DNA from: Bacillota bacterium
GTDB lineage: Bacteria; Bacillota; Clostridia; Christensenellales; Christensenellaceae
DNA length: 64,000 nt
Direction of reading: 5' to 3'
Assembly: GCA_023393165.1 (NCBI GenBank)
Contig: JAEWMJ010000045.1
Coordinates: forward strand, 1-64,000
Shown: in pieces, positions 1 through 8,147 of the stretch
Layout of the letters: the number at the start of each line of letters is the position of its first letter
How positions within the stretch are numbered: the stretch's first letter is position 1
Made by a program: the position numbers and the translations under genes
The notes under the pieces: model-generated
What the model was told of the DNA's origin: nothing
The model's input: only the letters and a program-made list of their open reading frames with translations
Databases searched by the model: none

Positions 1-218
1 ACGGATACCGTCCCCAGTTCTACTTCAGAACAACGGACGTTACGGGCGTGATCACGCTGCCGGAAGGCACGGAAATGGTAATGCCGGGCGATAACATCAG
101 GATGGAGATCAAACTGATCACCCCCATCGCGATCGAAGAAGGCCTCAGATTCGCTATCCGCGAAGGCGGCAGGACCGTTGGATCGGGCGCTGTTTCGGAA
201 ATGCTCACCGACTCATAA
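1..218 (+). CDS. tuf: Elongation factor Tu, C-terminal end (partial)
   Basis: The 5' part lies outside the window; the first complete codon is at position 3 and the stop is TAA at 216-218. The visible 71 residues are the end of EF-Tu domain 3: FYFRTTDVTG, then a PEGTEMVMPGD block, an IAIEEGLRFAIREGGRTVG block and a short SEMLTDS tail. EF-Tu carries aminoacyl-tRNA to the ribosomal A site as a GTP complex. Its place just before the S10 operon is the usual str-S10 order. A terminator follows directly, so the downstream genes are separate units. Confidence 0.97.
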   Translation, partial: GYRPQFYFRTTDVTGVITLPEGTEMVMPGDNIRMEIKLITPIAIEEGLRFAIREGGRTVGSGAVSEMLTDS

Positions 219-230
219 TAAACGAATATG

Positions 231-259
231 AAACCGCGGCTTTAAAACCGCGGTTTTTT
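231..259 (+). terminator. Intrinsic terminator of tuf
   Basis: A 9-bp stem AAACCGCGG / CCGCGGTTT with an 8-base loop runs straight into a T run, 12 bases after the tuf stop. This is a textbook rho-independent terminator for the upstream str operon. Confidence 0.9.
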
Positions 260-490
260 CATGCCTTTTTTTTGGAAAAAAGAAAAGGCATGGCCAAAAG
301 AAAACCGGTTTAGTCTTCTTGGGTGTTACCGTTTCCCACTTCGCTGTGGATTCGCGCGGCGTCAAAGCCTTATTAGTTAGCCAGGCCCTGCGCTCATCTC
401 ATGCTCAGTGAGCTTCCGCCTCACTCCTCCGCGCCTGTGCGTGCGTTCGGCTCCGCTCTTTTTTAAAAGAAAGGTAACAATAAAAAAGTT
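260..490. other. Gene-free intergenic stretch with inverted A/T-rich ends
   Basis: No convincing reading frame. It opens with a hairpin-forming block (CATGCCTTTT at about 260-269 facing AAAAGGCATG at about 283-293) and closes with a second TTTTTTAAAAGAAAGG block near 459-475. The middle is GC-richer than the flanks. The layout (A/T-rich complementary edges around a non-coding core) could be a small dispersed repeat, but no second copy lies in this window, so this is only a description. Confidence 0.35.
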
Positions 491-494
491 TTAC

Positions 495-503
495 TGTTAT
501 AAT
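495..503 (+). promoter_or_regulatory. Extended -10 promoter of the C26 peptidase gene
   Basis: TGTTATAAT is an exact TGnTATAAT extended -10 element. No good -35 hexamer sits 17 bases upstream, which is normal for extended -10 promoters. Transcription would start near 510, leaving a 40-base leader if translation starts at 551. Confidence 0.6.
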
Positions 504-550
504 ATAAGAATAATTGATATATATAAATGTACAGGATGGACAACAACTTT

Positions 551-1267
551 ATGAAAAAACCGGTCATCGGCGTACTGCCGCTGTTTGATTCTGAGAAAGA
601 AAGCTTATGGATGCTTCCGGGATATATGGAGGGCGTTGAGGCCGCGGGCGGTATGCCGGTAATGCTGTCCCTGACTGCCAATGAAGAAACGGTGAAATCC
701 TGGGCGGCGCATCTGGACGGTTTTTTATTCACGGGCGGGCAGGATGTGGATCCGGCGGTATACGGGGAAGACAAACATCCTTTCTGCGACGAGATTTGTC
801 CTCAAAGAGATAAAATTGAACGGATTCTGTTGAACGAGATCATCAGGATTGATAAACCGGCTTTTGGGATATGCCGCGGACTCCAGTTCTTCAATGCCGC
901 TTTGGGGGGAACCCTTTACCAAGACATACCGGCGCAGCTGCATTCGGATGTAACGATCCGGCACGAACAAAAGAAGCCTTATGACGTTCCCTGCCATAAA
1001 GTGAGGATTGCAGCAGGCTCACCGCTTTTTGAGCTGCTGAAGAAAGACGCGCTTATGGTAAACAGCCTGCATCACCAGGGAGTAAAAAAGCTTGCGGGCC
1101 GGCTTCGTGTAGCGGCTCTTTCGGAAGACGGCCTTGTTGAGGCAGCGTATCAGCCGGGAGCAAAATGTATCTTTGCAGTGCAGTGGCATCCGGAATGCAG
1201 CTTTCAAAAGGACCCGGATGCGCTGAAATTATTCCGATGCTTTGTGGCTGCGACTAAAAGAGAATAA
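551..1267 (+). CDS. Peptidase C26 / gamma-glutamyl-GABA hydrolase-like class-I amidotransferase
   Basis: 238 residues. The start at 551 is preferred over the in-frame ATG at 527 because only 551 has a Shine-Dalgarno sequence (AGGATGG at 533-539). The class-I glutamine amidotransferase fold is shown by TGGQD near residue 55, the nucleophile elbow GICRG with Cys108, and the QWHPE motif with His213 and Glu215, which complete the catalytic triad. Family members (PuuD type) hydrolyse gamma-glutamyl bonds, for example gamma-glutamyl-GABA in putrescine breakdown. No polyamine genes are nearby, so the substrate is not known. It is a single-gene unit with its own promoter. Confidence 0.85.
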   Translation: MKKPVIGVLPLFDSEKESLWMLPGYMEGVEAAGGMPVMLSLTANEETVKSWAAHLDGFLFTGGQDVDPAVYGEDKHPFCDEICPQRDKIERILLNEIIRIDKPAFGICRGLQFFNAALGGTLYQDIPAQLHSDVTIRHEQKKPYDVPCHKVRIAAGSPLFELLKKDALMVNSLHHQGVKKLAGRLRVAALSEDGLVEAAYQPGAKCIFAVQWHPECSFQKDPDALKLFRCFVAATKRE

Positions 1268-1341
1268 ACGGCTTGTATAAAATGGGAACATTTTAAAGGC
1301 AATAAAGTCTAATAGTCATAGATCAGAAAGGGGAGGATTAT

Positions 1342-2286
1342 ATGAAAAAAATTGTTGTCATGCTGCTGGTAATTGCGCTTGCGGTCAGCATGCTGGCCGC
1401 TTGCTCGGCAACTGAAAATTCTGCGGAAAGCGTAAGGCAGGAGAGCGGCGTGGCGCAGGCTCCTGCAGAGGCTGCGGCGCCGCAGGAAGCGCCGGCTCAG
1501 GATACGGCAAACGATCAATGGGGCCTTTCAAATCTGGAAAACGAAAGTATAGTTTTGTCGGATACGGACCGGAAGCTTGTTTATACCAGTGATTTTTCCA
1601 TCAGCACTGCCGAATATGACGCAGATTATAAAAAGCTAAAGGATCTGCTTTCATCATGCGGAGGGTATATCGAAAGCGAGTCCACAAGCGGACAGAAACC
1701 TACGACAGAAAACACCTCCGGCAGGAGCAGCAATTTTGTGCTCCGTGTGCCGGTTGACAATTACGATAACTTTTTAAGCGGTATTGCGGCGATAGGAAAA
1801 CTGCAGAGTAAAAACTTATATACTCAGGATATCTCCAGCAATTATTACGACAACGAAGCGCGGATCAAGGTTCTGGAAGAGCGAGAAACGAAGCTCAACG
1901 AATATCTGAAAAATGCAACGAATATCGAAGACCAGCTTGTGATCGAAAAAGAACTGTCGGATGTGCTTTATCAGCTTGACCAGTTGAAAGGTGAACAGCG
2001 CGGGATGGATAAACAGGTACAGTATGCGGCGGTTACGGTTTACCTGTACGAAACGCCTGAAGCCGCCGATTTGGGCAGCTCAAACGCAACGGTTTCCACG
2101 CGGGCCTCCAATGCTTTTTCCATGTCTATGATCGGCTTAGGCAAATTCTTTAATGAGTTTGCGGTATTTATGGCGGGTGCGTTCCCCGTGCTATTGCTGC
2201 TGCTTGCGATTTTTGCGGCTGTATTTGCCGCCATATACGGTGTTCGTAAATTGAACAGGAAAATAAAATCCCGTCAGAAAAAATAA
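1342..2286 (+). CDS. DUF4349-containing membrane lipoprotein
   Basis: 314 residues. The N-terminus is a lipoprotein signal: two lysines, a hydrophobic core and the lipobox LAAC, so Cys21 is the likely lipidated residue. A Glu/Ala/Pro-rich linker (about 30-60) follows. The DUF4349 domain starts near residue 70 (LVYTSDFSI), contains FVLRVPVDNYDNF and the paired YYDNEARIKVLEERE coiled coil (about 165-230), and ends in a hydrophobic membrane helix (about 268-300) with a basic tail. The protein is thus anchored at both ends with the coiled coil outside the membrane. The function of DUF4349 is unknown. Monocistronic, with a good SD (GGGGAGG) upstream and a terminator downstream. Confidence 0.85.
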   Translation: MKKIVVMLLVIALAVSMLAACSATENSAESVRQESGVAQAPAEAAAPQEAPAQDTANDQWGLSNLENESIVLSDTDRKLVYTSDFSISTAEYDADYKKLKDLLSSCGGYIESESTSGQKPTTENTSGRSSNFVLRVPVDNYDNFLSGIAAIGKLQSKNLYTQDISSNYYDNEARIKVLEERETKLNEYLKNATNIEDQLVIEKELSDVLYQLDQLKGEQRGMDKQVQYAAVTVYLYETPEAADLGSSNATVSTRASNAFSMSMIGLGKFFNEFAVFMAGAFPVLLLLLAIFAAVFAAIYGVRKLNRKIKSRQKK

Positions 2287-2300
2287 AGAAAATATTTAAA

Positions 2301-2336
2301 AAGGTGCGGATATCAAAACTCCGCACTTTCTTTTTC
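2301..2336 (+). terminator. Terminator after the DUF4349 gene
   Basis: The stem GTGCGGA / TCCGCAC, extended by A-T pairs, is followed by TTTCTTTTT. It separates the lipoprotein gene from the ribosomal operon. Confidence 0.85.
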
Positions 2337-2463
2337 AAAAAGAAAGGTAGATTAAAAAAACTATTACATAATGAATATAAAATGTTGATTTGCTTTCTTC
2401 TTTCGGATAAAATAGGTTCTTGATCAGCTTATGCAAAAAATAAAGCCCATGTAAAAAAATATA

Positions 2464-2492
2464 TTGCATTTCATTTAAATTTGATATATAAT
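2464..2492 (+). promoter_or_regulatory. Main promoter of the S10 ribosomal operon
   Basis: -35 TTGCAT (2464-2469), an exact 17-base spacer and a perfect -10 TATAAT (2487-2492). It lies about 200 bases ahead of rpsJ and is the only strong promoter seen between the preceding terminator and rpsJ, so it probably drives the long ribosomal operon. Confidence 0.8.
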
Positions 2493-2499
2493 CTTATAC

Positions 2500-2690
2500 G
2501 CTGTGTTCTATATACAAAAAAACAGCTATGCAGTGGGAGGTTGCCGGCTGCCAACCGGGTAGTTTTCACTGCGAGAAGTCTGCTGGACAGACGAACTCCT
2601 GTGTCGCAAAAAGCGGTTTTGCAAAAACCGCTTAAAAAAATAGGCGCGACACACACGGCAGAGTGTATAAGTAAAATAGCAGGGAGGTAC
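2500..2690 (+). ncRNA. Structured 5' leader of the S10 operon
   Basis: About 190 bases of untranslated leader. An outer 8-bp stem TGTGTCGC (2600-2607) / GCGACACA (2646-2653) encloses a perfect inner hairpin AAGCGGTTTT (2611-2620) / AAAACCGCTT (2624-2633). A-rich rather than T-rich sequence follows the inner hairpin, so it is not a terminator in the sense direction. Ribosomal operons are often controlled by one of their own proteins binding such a leader (L4 in E. coli S10). Which protein binds here cannot be told from sequence. Confidence 0.55.
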
Positions 2691-2696
2691 AAAAAA

Positions 2697-3005
2697 ATGG
2701 CAAGTCAAAGGATCAGAATCAAGCTGAAGGCTTATGACCACAATCTGATTGATCAATCGGCGCACCGCATTGTTGAAACGGCAAAACGTACCGGCGCCAA
2801 AATTTCCGGCCCGGTTCCGCTGCCCACTCAAAAAGAAGTGGTCACGATACTTAGGGCGACGCACAAGTACAAAGACGCAAGAGAACAGTTTGAAATCAGG
2901 ACCCACAAAAGGCTTATCGATATACTGGAGGCTAATGCAAAGACAACGGACGCCCTTATGCGTCTGGATTTGCCGGCCGGTGTTGATATTGAGATCAAAC
3001 TTTAA
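2697..3005 (+). CDS. rpsJ: 30S ribosomal protein S10
   Basis: 102 residues, the normal length. It starts MASQRIRIKLKAYDH and carries the S10 signature around TGAKISGPVPLPT. The ATG at 2697 is preceded by GGGAGG at 2682-2687; longer in-frame upstream sequence belongs to the leader. S10 sits in the 30S head and also serves as NusE in transcription antitermination. It is the first gene of the operon, 23 bases before rplC. Confidence 0.98.
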   Translation: MASQRIRIKLKAYDHNLIDQSAHRIVETAKRTGAKISGPVPLPTQKEVVTILRATHKYKDAREQFEIRTHKRLIDILEANAKTTDALMRLDLPAGVDIEIKL

Positions 3006-3028
3006 TTTGGAACGTAAGGAGGTTATGC

Positions 3029-3652
3029 ATGTTGAAGGCTATACTTGGTAAAAAGATTGGAATGACACAGGTATTTACACAGGATGGACTTGTTGTTCCG
3101 GTAACGGTTGTGAAAGCCGGCCCCTGCGTTGTCGTGCAAAAGAAAACCGCTGAAACCGACGGTTACAGCGCTTTGCAGTTAGGGTTTGGGGAAGTAAAAG
3201 CTAAGAATGTAAACAAGCCGGTGACCGGCCATTTTAAGAAGGCCGGCGTGGATGCCGCAAGGTATCTTCGCGAAATTAAAACCGATACTCCGGCTGAAGT
3301 CGGACAGGTAATCCGTGCGGATATATTTGAAGCGGGTGAAATGGTAGATGTTTCTGGAACTTCCAGAGGTAAAGGTTTCTTGGGCGTAATCGCACGCCAC
3401 GGCCAGCATCGCGGCCCTATGGCGCACGGTTCCAGATACCATCGCCGTCCGGGTTCCATGGGCGCCTGCTCAACTCCGTCCAAGGTTATGAAGGGAAAAA
3501 GGCTGCCCGGACGTACGGGTGGAGAAACGGTGACCATTCAAAATCTTGAGGTTGTCCGTGTTGAACTAGATAGAGATCTGATACTTGTAAAAGGTGCAAT
3601 CCCGGGTGCAAACGGCGGGCTTGTGACCATCAAAAACAGTGTGAAAGCATAA
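3029..3652 (+). CDS. rplC: 50S ribosomal protein L3
   Basis: 207 residues. MLKAILGKKIGMTQVF is the standard N-terminus and the GTSRGKGF and GPMAHGSRYHR blocks form the long loop that reaches toward the peptidyl transferase centre. SD AAGGAGG at 3016-3022. An early assembly protein of the 50S subunit and the second gene of the S10 operon. Confidence 0.98.
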   Translation: MLKAILGKKIGMTQVFTQDGLVVPVTVVKAGPCVVVQKKTAETDGYSALQLGFGEVKAKNVNKPVTGHFKKAGVDAARYLREIKTDTPAEVGQVIRADIFEAGEMVDVSGTSRGKGFLGVIARHGQHRGPMAHGSRYHRRPGSMGACSTPSKVMKGKRLPGRTGGETVTIQNLEVVRVELDRDLILVKGAIPGANGGLVTIKNSVKA

Positions 3653-3675
3653 AATGCGGAAGGAGGAAGCTTAAA

Positions 3676-4299
3676 ATGCCAAATGTACCAGTTTATAAGA
3701 CCGACGGAACGCAATCTGGCGAAATCGCTTTGAGAGACGAAGTGTTCGGTGCTGAAATAAATGAAATGGTGATGCATGAAGTTGTGGTAGCTCACCTTGC
3801 GAAACTTCGCCAGGGAACCCAATCCGCACTCACGCGTGCTGAAGTCAGCGGCGGCGGCATCAAACCCTTCAGGCAGAAGGGAACCGGCCGGGCCCGTCAA
3901 GGTTCCATCCGCGCACCGCAGATGACCAAGGGCGGAATTGTTTTTGCTCCTAAGCCCAGAGGGTACGAAGTAAAAGTAAACAAGAAGGCCAGGAAGCTCG
4001 CAATGATTAGCGCGCTCTCCATGAAAGTGGCTGATAACGATATCATCGTCCTGGAGGATCTCGCCCTTTCCGAAGCGAAAACAAAGGAAATGGTAAAAGT
4101 CCTGAGCAATCTTAAGGTGGATTCCAAGGCGCTGATTGTTTTGGACCAAAAAGACGAAAATATCGTCCGCGCAGCAGGCAATCTGCAGAAGATCAAAACT
4201 ACATTGAGTTCTACTTTGAACGTATATGATATTGTAAATTACGACAAATTCATTATTACGAAAAATGCCGCCAAGGCGATTGAGGAGGTGCTCGCATAA
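3676..4299 (+). CDS. rplD: 50S ribosomal protein L4
   Basis: 207 residues. The central Gly/Arg-rich loop (GGGIKPFRQKGTGRARQGS, about residues 59-77) is the extension that lines the nascent-peptide tunnel. In some bacteria L4 represses its own operon by binding the leader, which makes it a candidate ligand for the structured leader before rpsJ. The stop overlaps the rplW start by one base (TAATG), a sign of translational coupling. Confidence 0.98.
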   Translation: MPNVPVYKTDGTQSGEIALRDEVFGAEINEMVMHEVVVAHLAKLRQGTQSALTRAEVSGGGIKPFRQKGTGRARQGSIRAPQMTKGGIVFAPKPRGYEVKVNKKARKLAMISALSMKVADNDIIVLEDLALSEAKTKEMVKVLSNLKVDSKALIVLDQKDENIVRAAGNLQKIKTTLSSTLNVYDIVNYDKFIITKNAAKAIEEVLA

Positions 4300-4592
4300 T
4301 GAAAGATTTGCATGACATCATTATTAAGCCGGTGCTTTCCGAAAAAAGCTATGACCTTATTGCAGATAAAAAGTACACTTTTCTGGTGGACATCAGAAGC
4401 AATAAGACTGAGATCAAACAGGCTGTGGAGCAGGTTTTCGGCGTAAAGGTTGAATCCATCACCACCTCCCGCAGGCCGGGAAAAATAAAGAGGCAGGGAC
4501 GTACTGAAGGCAGGCGCCCCGAAACAAAGAGAGCTTTTGTTACACTGAAGAAAGACAGCAAGGGCATCGAATTCTTTGAAAGCATGCAATAA
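4299..4592 (+). CDS. rplW: 50S ribosomal protein L23
   Basis: 97 residues. It begins MKDLHDIIIKPVLSEKS, followed by KYTFLVDIRSNKTEIKQAVEQVF, the core of the L23 fold. L23 lies at the tunnel exit and is the docking point for trigger factor and signal recognition particle. Its start overlaps the rplD stop by one base. Confidence 0.98.
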   Translation: MKDLHDIIIKPVLSEKSYDLIADKKYTFLVDIRSNKTEIKQAVEQVFGVKVESITTSRRPGKIKRQGRTEGRRPETKRAFVTLKKDSKGIEFFESMQ

Positions 4593-4609
4593 GGCAGGAG
4601 GATAAAGGA

Positions 4610-5443
4610 ATGGCTATTAAAAAATACAATCCAACTTCTCCGGGTAGAAGGTTCATGTCGGTTTCCGAATATGAGGAAATTACGACTAAAAAACCCGAAA
4701 AATCGCTTCTGGCTCCCGTCATTAAAACCGGTGGAAGAAATGTGCACGGAAGGATTACCGTACGCCACATCGGAGGCGGCAACCGGCAGAAATACAGGAT
4801 CATTGATTTTAAACGCAATAAAGACGGCGTGCCTGCCAAGGTCGCTACAATCGAGTACGATCCTAACAGAACGGCGAATATTGCCCTTCTGCATTATGCG
4901 GACGGAGAAAAAAGATACATCATCTCTCCTCTGGGCTTAAAAGTAGGCGATACGGTTATGTCCGGATCAGGCGCGGATATCAAAACAGGAAATGCGCTCC
5001 AACTGGCAGACATACCGGTCGGCACCATGATCCATAATATCGAAATGAAACCGGGACGCGGCGCGCAGCTGGTGCGCAGCGCAGGAAACGCCGCACAGCT
5101 GATGGCTAAGGAAGGTGCATATGCGCAGGTCAGGCTGCCTTCCGGAGAAGTGCGGATGATCCCAATGAACGCGAAAGCAACCATTGGCCAGGTAGGCAAC
5201 GTTGACTCTGAAAACGTCAATCTTGGCAAAGCCGGAAGAAAACGCCATATGGGCGTTCGCCCGACAGTCCGCGGTTCGGTTATGAACCCCTGCGACCATC
5301 CTCATGGCGGCGGCGAAGGAAAGTCACCTATAGGAAAAGCAGGTCCGGTTACACCCTGGGGCAAGCCGACCCTTGGTTACAAGACCAGGCATAAGAAAAA
5401 TAAGTCTGACAAGTTTATTGTGAAACGCAGATACGCAAAGTAG
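4610..5443 (+). CDS. rplB: 50S ribosomal protein L2
   Basis: 277 residues, full length. The N-terminal YNPTSPGRR, the RNA-binding central part and the C-terminal NPCDHPHGGGEGKSPIG block with the conserved histidine needed for peptidyl transferase activity are all present. SD AGGAGG 10 bases before the ATG. Part of the S10 operon. Confidence 0.98.
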   Translation: MAIKKYNPTSPGRRFMSVSEYEEITTKKPEKSLLAPVIKTGGRNVHGRITVRHIGGGNRQKYRIIDFKRNKDGVPAKVATIEYDPNRTANIALLHYADGEKRYIISPLGLKVGDTVMSGSGADIKTGNALQLADIPVGTMIHNIEMKPGRGAQLVRSAGNAAQLMAKEGAYAQVRLPSGEVRMIPMNAKATIGQVGNVDSENVNLGKAGRKRHMGVRPTVRGSVMNPCDHPHGGGEGKSPIGKAGPVTPWGKPTLGYKTRHKKNKSDKFIVKRRYAK

Positions 5444-5471
5444 TCTTCGTATAAAGGAGTGAGTTTGCCAA

Positions 5472-5744
5472 ATGAGTAGGTCGGTTAAAAAAGGACCGTT
5501 TGTAAGTGACAGGCTGCTATCCAAGATACAGCTTATGAATCAGAATAATGAAAAGAAGGTATTGAAGACATGGTCGCGCGCATCCACAATATTTCCGGAT
5601 ATGGTGGGGCACACAATCGCGGTGCATGACGGCAGGAAATTTGTGCCGGTATATGTAACCGAGGATATGGTTGGCCATAAACTCGGAGAGTTTTCTCCGA
5701 CCAGGACATTCAGGGGACACGCGGGCGAAAAGTCGTCCAAATAA
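5472..5744 (+). CDS. rpsS: 30S ribosomal protein S19
   Basis: 90 residues. Standard start MSRSVKKGPFVSDRLL and the GHKLGEFSPTRTFRGH motif near the C-terminus. S19 binds the 30S head with S13 and contacts the A-site finger. Confidence 0.97.
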   Translation: MSRSVKKGPFVSDRLLSKIQLMNQNNEKKVLKTWSRASTIFPDMVGHTIAVHDGRKFVPVYVTEDMVGHKLGEFSPTRTFRGHAGEKSSK

Positions 5745-5764
5745 CATTGAAGGAGGAAAGATAG

Positions 5765-6151
5765 ATGGCTACACGTCAAAGAGAAAAGGCGCTCAAATTA
5801 AATGAGCAAAAAGACAAGAGACCCCGTGCTATTGCTAGATACGTACGTATATCCTCCCGAAAGGTTAAGACCGTGATCGACCTGATCCGTGGCAAGCAGG
5901 TTGCCGAGGCTAAAGCGATACTTGCTACAACGCCCAAAGCTGCAACAGAGCCGGTTATGAAACTTTTAAATTCCGCTATCGCAAACGCGGAAAACAACAA
6001 GGATCTTGCGGTTGATACGCTGTATGTTGCAGAAGTATTTGCGGATATGGGCCCGACCTTAAAAAGGTTCCGGCCGCGCGCCCAGGGCAGAGCTTCCAGG
6101 ATTCGCAAGAGAACAAGCCATATAACCATTATATTGGATCAGGTGAAATAA
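5765..6151 (+). CDS. rplV: 50S ribosomal protein L22
   Basis: 128 residues, a little long because of a basic N-terminal stretch (MATRQREKALKLNEQKDKRP) before the usual ARYVRISSRKVKTVIDLIRG start. The C-terminal beta-hairpin (PRAQGRASRIRKRTSHI) lines the exit tunnel where macrolide-resistance mutations occur in other species. SD AAGGAGG upstream. Confidence 0.97.
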   Translation: MATRQREKALKLNEQKDKRPRAIARYVRISSRKVKTVIDLIRGKQVAEAKAILATTPKAATEPVMKLLNSAIANAENNKDLAVDTLYVAEVFADMGPTLKRFRPRAQGRASRIRKRTSHITIILDQVK

Positions 6152-6162
6152 GGAGGTAAACG

Positions 6163-6858
6163 ATGGGTCAAAAAGTTCATCCCCACGGTTTAAGGGTAGG
6201 AGTTATTAAAGATTGGGATGCCCGTTGGATCGCTAAAAAAAGGAATTTTGCTGATTACATCGTCGAAGACGATAAGATTCGCAAATTTTTGAAAAAGAAA
6301 CTTTTTGCTGCGGGAATTTCTAAAATTGAAATAGAACGCGCTGCCAATAAGATTTCGGTCAGTATATACACCGGAAAACCGGGTATTGTAATCGGAAAAG
6401 GCGGCACCGGCGTAGACGTATTGAAGCAGGATCTTTTAAAGCTCACAGGCAAAAACATTGTTGTGAACATTATAGAAGTGAAACGTCCTGATCTGGATGC
6501 ACAGTTGGTTGCTGAAAACGTGGCTGCGCAGCTCGAAAAGCGTATTTCTTTCAGAAGGGCTATGAAACAGTCCATTAGCCGCTCCATGAAGGGTGGTGCG
6601 AAGGGTATCAAGCTTAAGTGTTCGGGAAGGCTCGGCGGCGCTGAAATCGCGCGCAGCGAGCAGTATCACGAAGGATCCATTCCTCTGCAGACACTCAGGG
6701 CGGATATTGATTACGGTTTTGCAGAAGCGCATACGACATACGGCAGGATCGGCGTAAAGGCTTGGCTTTACAAAGGCGAGATATTAGGCGACCCTCTGGC
6801 CGAAAGAGCAAAACCTTCGGAAGGAGGCAAAAAAAATGTTAATGCCAAAAAGGGTTAA
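6163..6858 (+). CDS. rpsC: 30S ribosomal protein S3
   Basis: 231 residues. It starts MGQKVHPHGLRVGVI and contains the KH RNA-binding motif GIVIGKGG near residue 75 and the C-terminal DIDYGFAEAHTTYGRIGVKAW block. S3 lines the mRNA entry channel and has helicase activity with S4 and S5. Its last 23 bases overlap rplP in another frame, so translation of the two is probably coupled. Confidence 0.98.
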   Translation: MGQKVHPHGLRVGVIKDWDARWIAKKRNFADYIVEDDKIRKFLKKKLFAAGISKIEIERAANKISVSIYTGKPGIVIGKGGTGVDVLKQDLLKLTGKNIVVNIIEVKRPDLDAQLVAENVAAQLEKRISFRRAMKQSISRSMKGGAKGIKLKCSGRLGGAEIARSEQYHEGSIPLQTLRADIDYGFAEAHTTYGRIGVKAWLYKGEILGDPLAERAKPSEGGKKNVNAKKG

Positions 6859-7276
6859 GCGCCGCAGGGTTCAACGCGGCCGCATGACGGGCAAAGCAAT
6901 GAAAGGCAACACCATTTCCTATGGAGAATTCGGTCTTGTTGCAACACAGCCTGCCTGGATCACCAGCAATCAGATAGAAGCTGCCCGTATCGCGATGACA
7001 CGGTACATGAAGAGAGGCGGAAAGGTCTGGATAAAAATATTCCCGCATAAGCCGGTTACCGAAAAACCTGCTGAAACCCGCATGGGCAGCGGTAAAGGTT
7101 CGCCCGAATACTGGGTGGCTGTTGTAAAACCCGGCCGGGTGATGTTTGAAATTTCCGGCGTAGACGAAGAAACAGCACGGGAAGCGCTACGGCGTGCGGC
7201 GCATAAATTGCCGATTAAATGCAAATTTAAAACGGCTGAAAAATTAGTAGCAGGTGGTGAGCAGGATGAAAGCTAG
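6836..7276 (+). CDS. rplP: 50S ribosomal protein L16
   Basis: 146 residues. The start MLMPKRVKRRRVQRG is the family N-terminus, and the SD GGAGG lies inside the end of rpsC. Contains the GEFGLVATQPAWITSNQIEAARIA signature in consecutive pieces. L16 helps position A-site tRNA. Overlaps rpmC by 11 bases. Confidence 0.98.
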   Translation: MLMPKRVKRRRVQRGRMTGKAMKGNTISYGEFGLVATQPAWITSNQIEAARIAMTRYMKRGGKVWIKIFPHKPVTEKPAETRMGSGKGSPEYWVAVVKPGRVMFEISGVDEETAREALRRAAHKLPIKCKFKTAEKLVAGGEQDES

Positions 7277-7469
7277 TGAGTTCCGTGAACTGACCAAGGA
7301 TGAATTGGTTCAAAAATTAAGTGATTTAAAAACAGAGTTTTTTAACCTGCGGTTCCAGTTGGCCACCGGACAACTGAATAACCCGATGACAATAAAACAG
7401 GTAAAACGTGATATAGCCAGAGTAAAAACGATCCTGACCGAAATGGGCGCAGGATCCATTGCGAAGTGA
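7266..7469 (+). CDS. rpmC: 50S ribosomal protein L29
   Basis: 67 residues. The ATG at 7266 (MKASEFRELTKDEL) is chosen over an in-frame GTG at 7254 because all L29 proteins begin at this point and AGGTGG lies at the right distance. L29 is a small helical hairpin near the tunnel exit, next to L23. Confidence 0.97.
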   Translation: MKASEFRELTKDELVQKLSDLKTEFFNLRFQLATGQLNNPMTIKQVKRDIARVKTILTEMGAGSIAK

Positions 7470-7485
7470 AAGGAGGATGGGCATT

Positions 7486-7746
7486 ATGAGTGAAACAAGA
7501 GGAAACCGTAAAACCAGAATTGGCGTTGTTGTAAGCGATAAAATGGAAAAAACCATTGTTGTTGCCATCAAAACGAAGAAAAAGCATCCTTTGTACGGCA
7601 AAACGGTTAACTATACCAGCAAATTACATGCGCATGACGAAAAAAACGAATGTGCGATTGGGGATACGGTAAAGATTATGGAAACCCGTCCACTTTCCCG
7701 TCACAAAAGATGGCGGCTGGTTGAAATCGTCGAAAAAGCGAAGTAA
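7486..7746 (+). CDS. rpsQ: 30S ribosomal protein S17
   Basis: 86 residues. The ATG at 7486 (MSETRGNRKTRIGVVVSDKMEKT) follows AGGAGG at 7471-7476; earlier in-frame starts lack an SD. S17 is a primary 16S rRNA binding protein with an OB fold. The KHPLYGKTVNYTSKLHAHDE block is diagnostic. Confidence 0.97.
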   Translation: MSETRGNRKTRIGVVVSDKMEKTIVVAIKTKKKHPLYGKTVNYTSKLHAHDEKNECAIGDTVKIMETRPLSRHKRWRLVEIVEKAK

Positions 7747-7760
7747 GGGAGGGCGCGAAA

Positions 7761-8129
7761 ATGATACAGCCACAAACACGCTTGAAAGTAGCGGATAATT
7801 CCGGAGCGAAAGTCATCCAGTGCATACGGGTGATGGGAGGTTCGGTTCGTAAAAGTGCAGGCATAGGAGATATTATCATAGCGTCCGTTAAAACGGCAAC
7901 ACCGGGCGGCGTTGTCAAGAAAAAGGATGTTGTGAAGGCGGTTGTTGTCCGCTCAGTTACCGGTGCCCGCAGGGCAGACGGCTCGTTCATAAAATTTGAC
8001 GAGAACGCTGCGGTGATCATTGACAACAACAAGCAGCCTAAAGGCACCCGTATATTCGGACCAGTTGCAAGAGAGCTCCGTGACCGCGATTTTATGAAAA
8101 TCGTTTCTCTTGCACCTGAAGTGATTTAA
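7761..8129 (+). CDS. rplN: 50S ribosomal protein L14
   Basis: 122 residues. It starts MIQPQTRLKVADNSGAK, contains GTRIFGPVARELR and ends FMKIVSLAPEVI, exactly as expected. L14 forms part of the intersubunit bridge and is where ribosome silencing factor binds. First gene of the classical spc segment. Confidence 0.98.
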   Translation: MIQPQTRLKVADNSGAKVIQCIRVMGGSVRKSAGIGDIIIASVKTATPGGVVKKKDVVKAVVVRSVTGARRADGSFIKFDENAAVIIDNNKQPKGTRIFGPVARELRDRDFMKIVSLAPEVI

Positions 8130-8147
8130 GAAGGCGGGGGTAAGAAG

